DNA from: Janthinobacterium aquaticum
GTDB lineage: Bacteria; Pseudomonadota; Gammaproteobacteria; Burkholderiales; Burkholderiaceae_D
Length of the DNA stretch: 64,000 nt
Assembly (NCBI RefSeq): GCF_009208565.1
Contig: NZ_WFLK01000004.1
Span: 372,001 to 436,000 of the forward strand
Reading direction: 5' to 3'
The notes beneath the pieces were generated by a model that saw only the letters and a program-made list of their open reading frames with translations, was not told the DNA's origin and ran no database searches. Position 1 is the stretch's first letter. Each line of letters opens with the position of its first letter. Of the stretch, positions 17,977 through 27,958 are shown piece after piece. The translations under genes were made by a program, and so were the position numbers.

Positions 17977-19244
17977 TATTTCACCTGTTTCTTGAACAGT
18001 TCGCGGAACACCGGATAGATGTCGGCCGGCGTGACGATCTTTTGCATGGCGAAATGGGCATGGTGGTCGAGCACGCCCGCATATTGCTCCCACAGATTCT
18101 GCTGCGGGCCGTCGGTAATCTCCACATAGGTGTAGTACTGCACCTTGGGCATGATGGTATTGATCAACAACTGGCGGCACAGCACCGAGTCGTTGTCCCA
18201 GTTGTCGCCATCGGACGCCTGCGCCACGTAGCTGTTCCATTGCCCGCCGCCATAACGTTCGTCGAGTACCTTGTTCAGCAGATGCAGCGCCGACGACACC
18301 ACCGTGCCGCCCGATTCGCGCGAATTGAAAAACTCATGTTCATCGACTTCGGAGGCGGCCGTATGGTGGCGGATAAATACCACGTCGATCTTGTCGTAGA
18401 CGCGCTTGAGAAACAGGTACAGCAGGATAAAGAAGCGCTTGGCCGTATCCTTGCGCGTTTCATCCATCGAGCCCGACACATCCATAATGCAGAACATGAC
18501 CGCCTGCGTGGACGGTTTAGGCACCTTGATGCGGTTGGTATAGCGCAGGTCGAACGGATCGATAAAGGGAATCGCCAGCAGGCGCGTGCGCAGGTGGTGG
18601 ATCAGCTTGCGCAGTTCGATCACATCGCCGTTGTCGTCAGGCGCGCCGTCGTCCAGCAGCCCGTCCAGTTGCTCTTCGGCCAGCGCCAGCTGCTTGCGCG
18701 AACCGCCGCCCACGGCAATGCGCCGGCCCAGCGCGCCGCGCAAGGACCGCAGCACGTGGATATTCGATGGCGTGCCCGACATATTGTAGCCGGCGCGCTG
18801 GTTCTTCCAGTCGGTGGTGGCCGTCAGCTGGGTTTTCACCATATGCGGCAGTTCCAGGTCCTCGAAGAAGTAGTTCATGAATTCTTCGCGCGACAGCTCG
18901 AAGATGAAATCGTCTTCGGAGGTCTCCTCGCTGTTGCCAGCCTGGCCGCGCCCGTTGCCGCCGCCGCCCTTGGGCCGCGCGATCTGGTCGCCTTTCAGAT
19001 ATTCGCGGTTGCCGGGGTTGACCACTTCCCACACGCCGCCGTGGGCATGGCCAAACGCCGGCTCGCCCACATCCTTGACCGGAATGCTGACCTTTTCGCC
19101 GTTTTCCACATCGGTAATCGAGCGTCCCTTGATGGCGCGCCCGACGGCGTCCTTGATCTGGCCCTTGTAGCGGCGCAGGAAGCGCTCGCGGTTGACGGCC
19201 GACTTGTTCTTGCTCTGCAAGCGCCTGTCGATAAGGTAAGTCAA
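17976..19244 (-). CDS. YeaH/YhbH family von Willebrand A-like protein (DUF444)
   Basis: 422-aa DUF444 protein. The C-terminal half carries a metal-ion-dependent adhesion site, DVSGSM (residues 255-260). The N-terminal region includes a Gly-rich linker (KGGGGNGRG at about 92-100). It uses a TTG start at 19244: a strong AAGGAGG lies seven bases upstream and the reading begins at the family's conserved N-terminus. In E. coli yeaH is expressed with the kinase gene yeaG under stationary phase and nitrogen starvation. The molecular function is unknown; a partner of the PrkA kinase is likely. Confidence 0.95.
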   Translation of the reverse strand: MTYLIDRRLQSKNKSAVNRERFLRRYKGQIKDAVGRAIKGRSITDVENGEKVSIPVKDVGEPAFGHAHGGVWEVVNPGNREYLKGDQIARPKGGGGNGRGQAGNSEETSEDDFIFELSREEFMNYFFEDLELPHMVKTQLTATTDWKNQRAGYNMSGTPSNIHVLRSLRGALGRRIAVGGGSRKQLALAEEQLDGLLDDGAPDDNGDVIELRKLIHHLRTRLLAIPFIDPFDLRYTNRIKVPKPSTQAVMFCIMDVSGSMDETRKDTAKRFFILLYLFLKRVYDKIDVVFIRHHTAASEVDEHEFFNSRESGGTVVSSALHLLNKVLDERYGGGQWNSYVAQASDGDNWDNDSVLCRQLLINTIMPKVQYYTYVEITDGPQQNLWEQYAGVLDHHAHFAMQKIVTPADIYPVFRELFKKQVK

Positions 19245-19315
19245 AGGGTGCCTCCTTCACTTGGGTCTCGCGCGTGCTGCCGAACCCGGTCCGGCGGCAC
19301 GCGCCTGCGCTCCCG

Positions 19316-21238
19316 CTATGACGACTTGCGTACCCGCAAGTACCACTCGCATAACAGGCGCACCTGCTTGGCCGTATAGCCTTTTTCCACCATGCGGGCC
19401 ACGAAGTCGGCGTGCTTGTTGGCGTCGTCGGCGCTGGCCTTGGCATTGAAGGAGATCACCGGCAGCAATTCCTCCGTATTGGAAAACATTTTTTTCTCGA
19501 TGACGGTGCGGAACTTTTCATAGCTGGTCCAGGCCGGATTCTTTCCGCCATTCGAGGCCCGCGCGCGCAGGCCGAAATTGACGATCTCGTTGCGGAAATC
19601 CTTGGGGTTGGAAATGCCGGCCGGCTTCTCGATCTTTTCCAGTTCGTTATTGAGCGATTCGCGGTCGAAGCTCTCGCCGGTATCGGGATCGCGGTATTCC
19701 TGGTCCTGTATCCAGAAGTCGGCAAACGTCACGTAGCGGTCAAAAATGTTCTGGCCGTATTCGGAATAGCTTTCCAGGTAGGCGGTCTGGATTTCCTTGC
19801 CGATGAATTCGACATAGCGCTGCGCCAGATGTTCCTTGATATACGAGAAATAGCGCTGCTCAAGTTCGGGCGCAAACTGTTCGCGCTCGACCTGCTGCTC
19901 CAGTACATATAAGAGATGCACGGGATTGGCCGCCACTTCGGAGTTGTCGAAGTTAAAGACTTTCGACAATATTTTGAAGGCAAAGCGGGTCGACAGGCCG
20001 TTCATGCCTTCGTCCACGCCTGCATAGTCGACATACTCGTGCATGGACTTGGCCTTGGGATCGGTGTCCTTGAGGTTTTCGCCATCGTAGACCAGCATCT
20101 TGGAGAAGATACTCGAGTTCTCGGGGTCCTTCAGGCGCGACAGGATGGCGAACTGCGCCATCATGCGCAGGGTGCCGGGCGCGCACGGCGCTCTTTCCAG
20201 CGAGGAATTGGCGATCAGCTTGTCGTAGATACGGATCTCATCGGACACGCGCAGGCAGTACGGCACCTTCACTATATATATACGGTCGAGAAAAGCCTCG
20301 TTATTGCGGTTGTTCTTGAACGTTTTCCATTCCGACTCGTTCGAGTGGGCCAGGATAATGCCGTCGAACGGAATCGCGCCGAATCCTTCCGTGCCCTTGT
20401 AGTTGCCTTCCTGGGTGGCCGTCAGCAGCGGGTGCAGCACCTTGATCGGCGCCTTGAACATTTCCACGAATTCCATCAGGCCCTGGTTGGCCAGGCACAG
20501 CCCGCCCGAATAGCTGTAGGCGTCGGGGTCGTCCTGCGCATAGTCTTCAAGCTTGCGGATATCGACCTTGCCGACCAGCGATGAAATATCCTGGTTATTC
20601 TCATCGCCCGGCTCGGTCTTGGAAATGGCGATCTGCTTCAATACCGACGGGTAGCGCTTGACCACGCGGAACTGGTTGATGTCGCCATTGAATTCATGCA
20701 GTCGCTTGACTGCCCACGGGCTGGGGATATTGCGCAGATAGCGGCGCGGAATGCCGTAGTCTTCTTCGAGGATGGTGCCGTCTTCTTCCTCGTTGAACAG
20801 GCCCAGCGGCGACTCGTTGACGGGCGAGCCTTTCAGGCAATAGAAGGGCACATGCTCCATCAGCGACTTGAGCTTTTCGGCGATCGACGACTTGCCGCCG
20901 CCCACCGGCCCCAGCAGATACAAAATCTGCTTGCGTTCCTCGAGTCCCTGCGCCGCATGGCGGAAATACGAGACCACCTGTTCGATCACTTCCTCGGTGC
21001 CGTAGAACTCGCGGAAGGCCGGATAAATCTTGATGACCTTGTTGGCGAAGATGCGCGACAGGCGCGTATCGTTGCGCGTATCGATCAGTTGCGGTTCGCC
21101 AATGGCCGCCAGCATGCGTTCGGGCGCGCTGGCATAGGTCAGCTTGTCCTTCTTGCACAGGGCCAGATACTCGGAGAGCGACATTTCCTCTTCGCGGGTG
21201 CGCTCGTAACGTGCTGCGTAGTTGTCAAAAATGGTCAT
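19316..21238 (-). CDS. prkA: PrkA-type serine protein kinase (YeaG-like)
   Basis: 640-aa PrkA. The N-terminal AAA domain has the Walker A motif GPVGGGKS at residues 110-117. The C-terminal PrkA domain is related to serine/threonine kinases (family knowledge). Segments typical of the family include ALCKKDKLTYASAPERML and the C-terminal KGYTAKQVRLLCEWYLRV. It heads the prkA-yeaH-spoVR unit, which acts in stationary-phase, stress and nitrogen-starvation responses in enterobacteria. The start at 21238 is preceded by AAAGGA. No convincing promoter is seen in the region upstream. Confidence 0.96.
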   Translation of the reverse strand: MTIFDNYAARYERTREEEMSLSEYLALCKKDKLTYASAPERMLAAIGEPQLIDTRNDTRLSRIFANKVIKIYPAFREFYGTEEVIEQVVSYFRHAAQGLEERKQILYLLGPVGGGKSSIAEKLKSLMEHVPFYCLKGSPVNESPLGLFNEEEDGTILEEDYGIPRRYLRNIPSPWAVKRLHEFNGDINQFRVVKRYPSVLKQIAISKTEPGDENNQDISSLVGKVDIRKLEDYAQDDPDAYSYSGGLCLANQGLMEFVEMFKAPIKVLHPLLTATQEGNYKGTEGFGAIPFDGIILAHSNESEWKTFKNNRNNEAFLDRIYIVKVPYCLRVSDEIRIYDKLIANSSLERAPCAPGTLRMMAQFAILSRLKDPENSSIFSKMLVYDGENLKDTDPKAKSMHEYVDYAGVDEGMNGLSTRFAFKILSKVFNFDNSEVAANPVHLLYVLEQQVEREQFAPELEQRYFSYIKEHLAQRYVEFIGKEIQTAYLESYSEYGQNIFDRYVTFADFWIQDQEYRDPDTGESFDRESLNNELEKIEKPAGISNPKDFRNEIVNFGLRARASNGGKNPAWTSYEKFRTVIEKKMFSNTEELLPVISFNAKASADDANKHADFVARMVEKGYTAKQVRLLCEWYLRVRKSS

Positions 21239-22853
<1,615 letters not shown>

Positions 22854-22873
22854 TTGAAAGTTCTCCGCCGCCG

Positions 22874-25405
22874 ATGCTACGCCTTTCCCTGAACATGACC
22901 GGGCGTGACTGGCGCGCCGGACAACTGCGATTCTTGCTGATCGCCTTGATCGTGGCCGTGGCCGCGCTGTCGGCGGTGGGCTTTTTTGTCGACCGGCTGC
23001 GCTCGGGCCTGAACCGCGATGCGCACCAGTTGCTGGGCGCCGACCTGGTGATCAGCGCCGACCAGCCCGTCAACCCCGCCTGGCGCGCCGAGGCGCAAAG
23101 GCGCGGCCTGCTGCTGGCCGATACGGTGACCTTTCCCAGCATGGCGCAGGCCGGCGAGGGCGAGCAGTCGCTCTCGCAACTGGCTTCCATCAAGGCCGTC
23201 TCGCCCGGCTATCCGCTGCGCGGCAAGCTGAAAATCACCACCAATATTACCGAGGCCAGCGATGCTGTCGGCAAGCCCACGGACCAGGTGCCGGCGCCCG
23301 GCACGCTGTGGGTCGATGCGGCTATTTTATCGACCCTGAACGCCAAACTGGGCGATACGCTCAAGCTGGGCGACAAAGCATTTACCGTGACCCAGCTGAT
23401 CGCCAGTGAACCTGACCGTGGCGCCTCGTTCCTGAACTTTGCGCCGCGTGTGATGCTGCCTCTGTCCGACCTGCCGGCCACCGCGCTGGTGCAGGACGGC
23501 TCGCGCGTGTCGTACCGGCTGCTGCTGTCGGCGCCGCCGGCCAGAGCGGGTGAGATCGCCAGTTTCCAGGGCTGGGTCGAGCAGCAGATCAGCACGCAAA
23601 ATATCAAGGGCGTGCGCGTCGAGTCGCTTGAGTCGGGCAGCCCGCAGATGCAGTCGACGCTGGAGCGCGCCGACCGTTTCCTGTCGCTGGTGGGATTGCT
23701 GTCGGCCATGCTGGCGGCGGTGGCCGTGGCGATGGCGGCGCGCCGCTTCATGCTGCGCCACCTCGACGCGTGCGCCATGCTGCGCTGCCTGGGGCTGACG
23801 CAAAACCAGGTCACTGCCATGTATGTGCTCGAGTTCCTGATCGTCGGGCTGGTGGGCAGCGTGATCGGCGTGGTGGTCGGCTTTGGTGGCCATCTGGTGC
23901 TGCTCGAACTGCTGGGCAAGCTGGTGCAGGGTGATTTGCCGCCGGTATCGATCCTGCCGGCGCTGCAGGGCGTGGCCACCGGCATGCTGTTGCTGCTGGG
24001 CTTTGCGCTGCCGCCGATTTTGCAACTGCGCAATGTGCCGCACAACCGCGTGATCCGCCGCGAACAGGCGTCGCCGCAACCGCTGGCGCTGGCCACCTAT
24101 GGCATGGGCATCGCGGTGTTTGTGCTGCTGCTGTTGTGGCAGGCGGGCGATCTCAAACTGGCGCTGCTGACGGCTGTCGGTTTTCTGGGCGGCTTTGCCG
24201 TATTCGGCCTGGCTGGCTGGCTGGGCATCAGGTCACTGCGCAGCCTGCGTGGCCTGGTCAACCACCAGGGCTGGCGCTTTGCCGTGACTTCCCTGCAGCG
24301 CCGTCCGGGCGCCACCGTGATCCAGGTGGTGTCGCTGGCGCTGGGCCTGATGGCGTTGCTGTTGCTGACCGTGGTGCGCGGCGACCTGATGCATGCCTGG
24401 CGCGACGCCACGCCACCCGATGCGCCCAACCGCTTTATTATCAATATCCTGCCCGAGCAGAAAGAGCCGCTGGCGGCGCGCCTGGCCAAAGTCGGCGTGG
24501 CCGAGGCGCCGCTGTATCCGATGATACGCGGGCGCCTGGTGGCGGTAAATGACAAGACCATTACCGAAGACACCTACCAGGACGACCGCGCCAAGCGCCT
24601 GGCCGACCGCGAATTCAACCTGTCGACCATGGCGCAGATGCAGCAGGAAAACCAGCTGGTCGCCGGCCAGTGGTTCGCCAACTCGCCGGGCGCACCGGCC
24701 GAAGCGTCGGTGGAGGAAGGCATCGCCAAAACGCTGGGCCTGAAGCTGGGCGACAGCCTGCGCTTCGATATTGCCGGAGAAACCGTTGAGGCCAAAGTCA
24801 CCAGCCTGCGCAAGCTCGAATGGGGTTCGATGCGCGTGAACTTCTTTGTCATCATCAACCCCGATGCAATGAAGGACACGCCACAGACCTGGATCACCGC
24901 CTTCCATCTGCCTGCAGCGCAGGCTGGCCTGGGCAATGCGCTGCTGCGCGACTACCCGAACCTGACGGTGGTCGATGTCGGTGGCGTGCTCAAGCAGATC
25001 CAGGCGGTGCTCGACCAGGTGGTCACGGCGGTGGAATTCCTGTTTGCGTTTACGCTCGCTTCAGGCCTGCTGGTGCTGTACGCCGCGCTGATGGGTTCGC
25101 AGGACGAACGCACGCGCGAAGCGGGCCTGTTGCGTGCGCTGGGCGCCACCCGGCGCCAGCTGGCGCAGGCGCAGCTGATCGAGTTTTCGCTGGTCGGCGC
25201 GCTGGCCGGCCTGCTGGCGGCCAGTGGCGCGGCCGCCATGGGCTGGGCGCTGGCCACTTACCAGTTCAAATTTGCCTGGAGCTTTGCACCGGGCGTGTGG
25301 GTGTTTGGCCTGCTGGCCGGCGCCCTGTGCGCGATTGCCGGCGGCTGGCTGGGTTTGCGCAATGTATTGAAGCATCCGCCGCTGCAGACCTTGCGCGAGG
25401 GGTGA
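22874..25405 (+). CDS. Large FtsX-family ABC transporter permease (YbbP-like)
   Basis: 843-aa membrane protein with two FtsX-type permease domains. One N-terminal helix is followed by an extracytoplasmic domain. Helix clusters are then seen at about residues 270-385 and 405-505, then a second extracytoplasmic domain and a final three-helix group (about 715-830). The layout matches YbbP of the YbbA-YbbP/LolCDE-like exporters. These normally pair with an ATPase of about 230 aa, but no such gene is adjacent: the upstream neighbour is the deaminase and repeat copy 2 follows. The substrate is unknown. Confidence 0.9.
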   Translation: MLRLSLNMTGRDWRAGQLRFLLIALIVAVAALSAVGFFVDRLRSGLNRDAHQLLGADLVISADQPVNPAWRAEAQRRGLLLADTVTFPSMAQAGEGEQSLSQLASIKAVSPGYPLRGKLKITTNITEASDAVGKPTDQVPAPGTLWVDAAILSTLNAKLGDTLKLGDKAFTVTQLIASEPDRGASFLNFAPRVMLPLSDLPATALVQDGSRVSYRLLLSAPPARAGEIASFQGWVEQQISTQNIKGVRVESLESGSPQMQSTLERADRFLSLVGLLSAMLAAVAVAMAARRFMLRHLDACAMLRCLGLTQNQVTAMYVLEFLIVGLVGSVIGVVVGFGGHLVLLELLGKLVQGDLPPVSILPALQGVATGMLLLLGFALPPILQLRNVPHNRVIRREQASPQPLALATYGMGIAVFVLLLLWQAGDLKLALLTAVGFLGGFAVFGLAGWLGIRSLRSLRGLVNHQGWRFAVTSLQRRPGATVIQVVSLALGLMALLLLTVVRGDLMHAWRDATPPDAPNRFIINILPEQKEPLAARLAKVGVAEAPLYPMIRGRLVAVNDKTITEDTYQDDRAKRLADREFNLSTMAQMQQENQLVAGQWFANSPGAPAEASVEEGIAKTLGLKLGDSLRFDIAGETVEAKVTSLRKLEWGSMRVNFFVIINPDAMKDTPQTWITAFHLPAAQAGLGNALLRDYPNLTVVDVGGVLKQIQAVLDQVVTAVEFLFAFTLASGLLVLYAALMGSQDERTREAGLLRALGATRRQLAQAQLIEFSLVGALAGLLAASGAAAMGWALATYQFKFAWSFAPGVWVFGLLAGALCAIAGGWLGLRNVLKHPPLQTLREG

Positions 25406-25416
25406 GGGGATGTGGC

Positions 25417-25514
25417 GTAGGTCGGATTAGGCCCTCTGGGCCGTAATCCGACAACACCGCAGACGCCAACAATGGTGTCGGATTACGGCCCCTTTGGGGC
25501 CTAATCCGACCTAC
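25417..25514. repeat. Two-hairpin REP/BIME-like intergenic repeat, copy 2 (inverted)
   Basis: GTAGGTCGGATTAGGCCC at the left and GGGGCCTAATCCGACCTAC at the right frame two stem-loops. The spacer reads as the reverse complement of the spacers in copies 1 and 4, with a few differences, so this copy sits in the opposite orientation. It lies between the convergent permease and jqsR genes. Confidence 0.9.
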
Positions 25515-26506
25515 GGCGCCGTTTTCAGAAACTGCGCATGCGACAGCACCGGCTGCGCCAGCAGATGCGGTGGCAGGTTGAACAGCGCCCAGTAATAGTC
25601 TTCCTGGCCACGGCACAGTTGCGGCGGGGCGCAGTAGCGGAACCAGTTCTCGCCGATGCTGGCGCTATACATGCCATCGCTGTCGGGCCCTGAAAAATAG
25701 GGGATCAGGCGTTTTTCCAGCAGCGCTTCGAGCAGCGCCGGCGGTGCGGCGCTGTCGCGCGCCATTTCGTATTGCGTGTGCAGGCTGTGCGCGGTTTCAA
25801 TGATCATCAGCTGGGCCCGGCCGTCGCGCGTGAAAAACAGGATGCCGCCGGGATTGGGGAAAATATAGTGCTCGACAAAGCCGTGCTGGCGGCATAGCGC
25901 GTGCACCAGCGCAGTGAGCGCCTCGTCCTGCAGGAATGGGTAGTTGTGCAGCACCAGCAGGTCGCGCAGGGTGTCGGACTGTTGCTGGAAGTACTCGCCT
26001 TGCAAGGCGACTATTTCACGTTCCAGGATGTCGAGCGCATCGTCGTCGCTCTTCTTGATATAGCGGTCGATCAGGCCACGGTTGAAGGCCGACACGGCCA
26101 CCTTTTCATCGGCCGCGCCGGTAAACAATATCTTCTTGCACGGCAGCTCGCGCACTGCCTGGCACAATTCCAGTCCGTTCATCTGCGGCATCGAATAGTC
26201 CACCACCAGCACCGAGGGCGTGGCAAAGCGCTGCGCCTGCCCGCTGATGCGCCAGATGCGCTCGACGTCGAGCGCCACGTTGCACTGGTCGGGCGGCAGG
26301 TTCTGCGTATCGAAGTTGACATGCAGCGCGCTGTCGCCGGCGTGCGCCCGCGTGGCTTGATGCAGCCATTGCAGCGCGGCGCCGGCGTCGTGGAAGGTCT
26401 TGCGCGCCAGTGCCGGGTCGAGCTGGAACGACAGGCTTTTCAGGAAGGAACTGCTGTCGTCGACCAGTACGGTCAGCGTGGGATGGGTGTAGACGGGCAG
26501 GGGCAT
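25511..26506 (-). CDS. jqsR: Response regulator of an alpha-hydroxyketone quorum-sensing system (JqsR/LqsR-type)
   Basis: 331-aa protein with an N-terminal receiver domain and a C-terminal half (about 165-331) that shows no helix-turn-helix. The phosphoacceptor is D103 in VLVVDYSMPQMNG, the acidic pair is D16/D17, the switch residue is T129 and the lysine is K151 (YIKKS). D16 to D103 is about twice the usual distance, so the receiver carries an insertion of about 40 residues (roughly 45-95). Legionella LqsR is likewise a regulator without a classical DNA-binding domain. The gene starts three bases after the jqsS stop, with AAGG ahead of the ATG. Assignment rests on the jqsS-jqsA context plus domain layout. 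Confidence 0.82.
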   Translation of the reverse strand: MPLPVYTHPTLTVLVDDSSSFLKSLSFQLDPALARKTFHDAGAALQWLHQATRAHAGDSALHVNFDTQNLPPDQCNVALDVERIWRISGQAQRFATPSVLVVDYSMPQMNGLELCQAVRELPCKKILFTGAADEKVAVSAFNRGLIDRYIKKSDDDALDILEREIVALQGEYFQQQSDTLRDLLVLHNYPFLQDEALTALVHALCRQHGFVEHYIFPNPGGILFFTRDGRAQLMIIETAHSLHTQYEMARDSAAPPALLEALLEKRLIPYFSGPDSDGMYSASIGENWFRYCAPPQLCRGQEDYYWALFNLPPHLLAQPVLSHAQFLKTAP

Positions 26507-26509
26507 GCG

Positions 26510-27784
26510 TCACCTTGCAGGTTGGGGAAACTCGAGGATGAAAATGGCGTAGCCGTGCTCGCGCGACACGCAGGCGATGCGCGCGCGCCAGGCCTGCATG
26601 ATTTGCCGGCACAGCGCCAGGCCGATGCCGCTGCCGGTGTGGGCCGGGTAGGAGTAAAAGCGGTCGAAGATCAACGGCAGGCGGCTGGCGGCAATGCCGC
26701 TGCCGGTATCGATGACCAACAGGCGTGGCGTGCGGCGTGCACCGTCGATAATGATGCGCACGCGCCCCTTGCCGGCGCGTTGCAGGCTCTTGAGCGCATT
26801 GCGCAGCAGGTTCAGCAGGATAACCACGCACAGCTCGCCCTGGCCGGCAAACCGGAAGTCGCTGCGCAGTTCGAGCCTAACGCTGTCGCGCTCCGCGCTG
26901 CTGGCAAACGGATAGCGCGCCAGCACGGCTAGCACGCTGGCATGCATGGAAACGGTTTCGTTCGCTTCCATTTTCTGGTTGACGGCGCTGGCGCTGAGCA
27001 GGAACAGATCGATCATATGATGCATATGGCGCACTTCAAACTGGATGCGCGCCAGCGCTTCCGTGGCGGCGGCATGGTCGCTGGTGTCGTTCTCGGGCAT
27101 GGCGGCCCGGCGCTGCAGGCCGCGCACATTGGCCTCCACGCTCACTAACGGCGTGCGCAATTCGTGCGCCACGCTGCCCAGACCCGCCGCCAGGCCGGCC
27201 AGCTTTTGCTGTTCGCCCACCTGCCGCCCGGCCTTGACCACCGACAGCACGGCGATGGCAAACCAGTGTACCGGCAGTTGTTGCAACACTTCGCGCTGCA
27301 GCAGAAAGGCCGGATCGCCGATCAGCGCAAAGACCGCGCAGGCCAGCACGGTGCCGCCCAGGTAGGCCAGTGCGGCAATGCGCGTGTCGAAATGAAACAG
27401 CACGATCAGCGCCACCAGCAGCGAATGCACCCACAGCGTGGAGGCGTGGTTCATCAGGAACATCAGCGTGAAGAAAAACGGCAGCTCGAACGTCAGCCCG
27501 ATAAACAGGTAGATGCTGAAGCAGCGGTTGCTAAAGCGCGCCGGCCACAGCGCCGGCAGGAACAGCAGGCCGGCAACGATGCGCAGGATGGGCGACTCGT
27601 AAGGCTGCGGCAACAGCGTATGCCACAGCGTGTAGTACAGCGGCATGCCGATGGCGCCGATCACGGCCAGCGCGCGCACCTGGTTGCGCCGCACTGGCAT
27701 GTGTTCCATGGTGTCGTGGAACTGCAGGAAGGGCCGCAGCAGCGTGCCTTGCCAGAATGTTCCTGAGGGAGAGCGCGCTTGCAT
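26510..27784 (-). CDS. jqsS: Membrane sensor histidine kinase for an alpha-hydroxyketone autoinducer (JqsS/LqsS/CqsS-type)
   Basis: About 424 aa. Six or so N-terminal membrane helices (residues 35-185) resemble the CqsS sensor: GMPLYYTLWHTLLPQPYES and LPFFFTLMFLMNHASTLW correspond to characteristic CqsS segments. The kinase core follows: H207 in SVAHELRTPL, LLNLLRNALKSL, DTGSGI and TGSGIGLALCRQ. It has no receiver domain, unlike Vibrio CqsS and like Legionella LqsS. Start choice is uncertain: ATG 27784 is used because CqsS has about 20 residues before the first helix; ATG 27709 or GTG 27832 are possible. It is divergent from jqsA across 174 bp. Confidence 0.87.
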   Translation of the reverse strand: MQARSPSGTFWQGTLLRPFLQFHDTMEHMPVRRNQVRALAVIGAIGMPLYYTLWHTLLPQPYESPILRIVAGLLFLPALWPARFSNRCFSIYLFIGLTFELPFFFTLMFLMNHASTLWVHSLLVALIVLFHFDTRIAALAYLGGTVLACAVFALIGDPAFLLQREVLQQLPVHWFAIAVLSVVKAGRQVGEQQKLAGLAAGLGSVAHELRTPLVSVEANVRGLQRRAAMPENDTSDHAAATEALARIQFEVRHMHHMIDLFLLSASAVNQKMEANETVSMHASVLAVLARYPFASSAERDSVRLELRSDFRFAGQGELCVVILLNLLRNALKSLQRAGKGRVRIIIDGARRTPRLLVIDTGSGIAASRLPLIFDRFYSYPAHTGSGIGLALCRQIMQAWRARIACVSREHGYAIFILEFPQPAR

Positions 27785-27844
27785 CACTGGGTTCAAGGGT
27801 GGTGGACAGGCTGGTCGGGAGGTCGGTACCACATGATCGGCCCG

Positions 27845-27858
27845 TTTCCATTTGGAAA
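27845..27858. promoter_or_regulatory. Perfect dyad in the jqsS-jqsA intergenic region
   Basis: TTTCCA-TT-TGGAAA is a perfect 6-bp inverted repeat with a 2-bp centre, roughly midway between the divergent starts. It could be an operator for a dimeric regulator, but no second copy was noticed. Confidence 0.35.
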
Positions 27859-27958
27859 AAGGACGATTGCGCGCTTCTTTGCGCTATATCAATCGGCAGG
27901 CCCGGTGCTCACGCATGTTGGTTGCGGTATTTCCCCCACAACCACTGATGGAGCTCTT

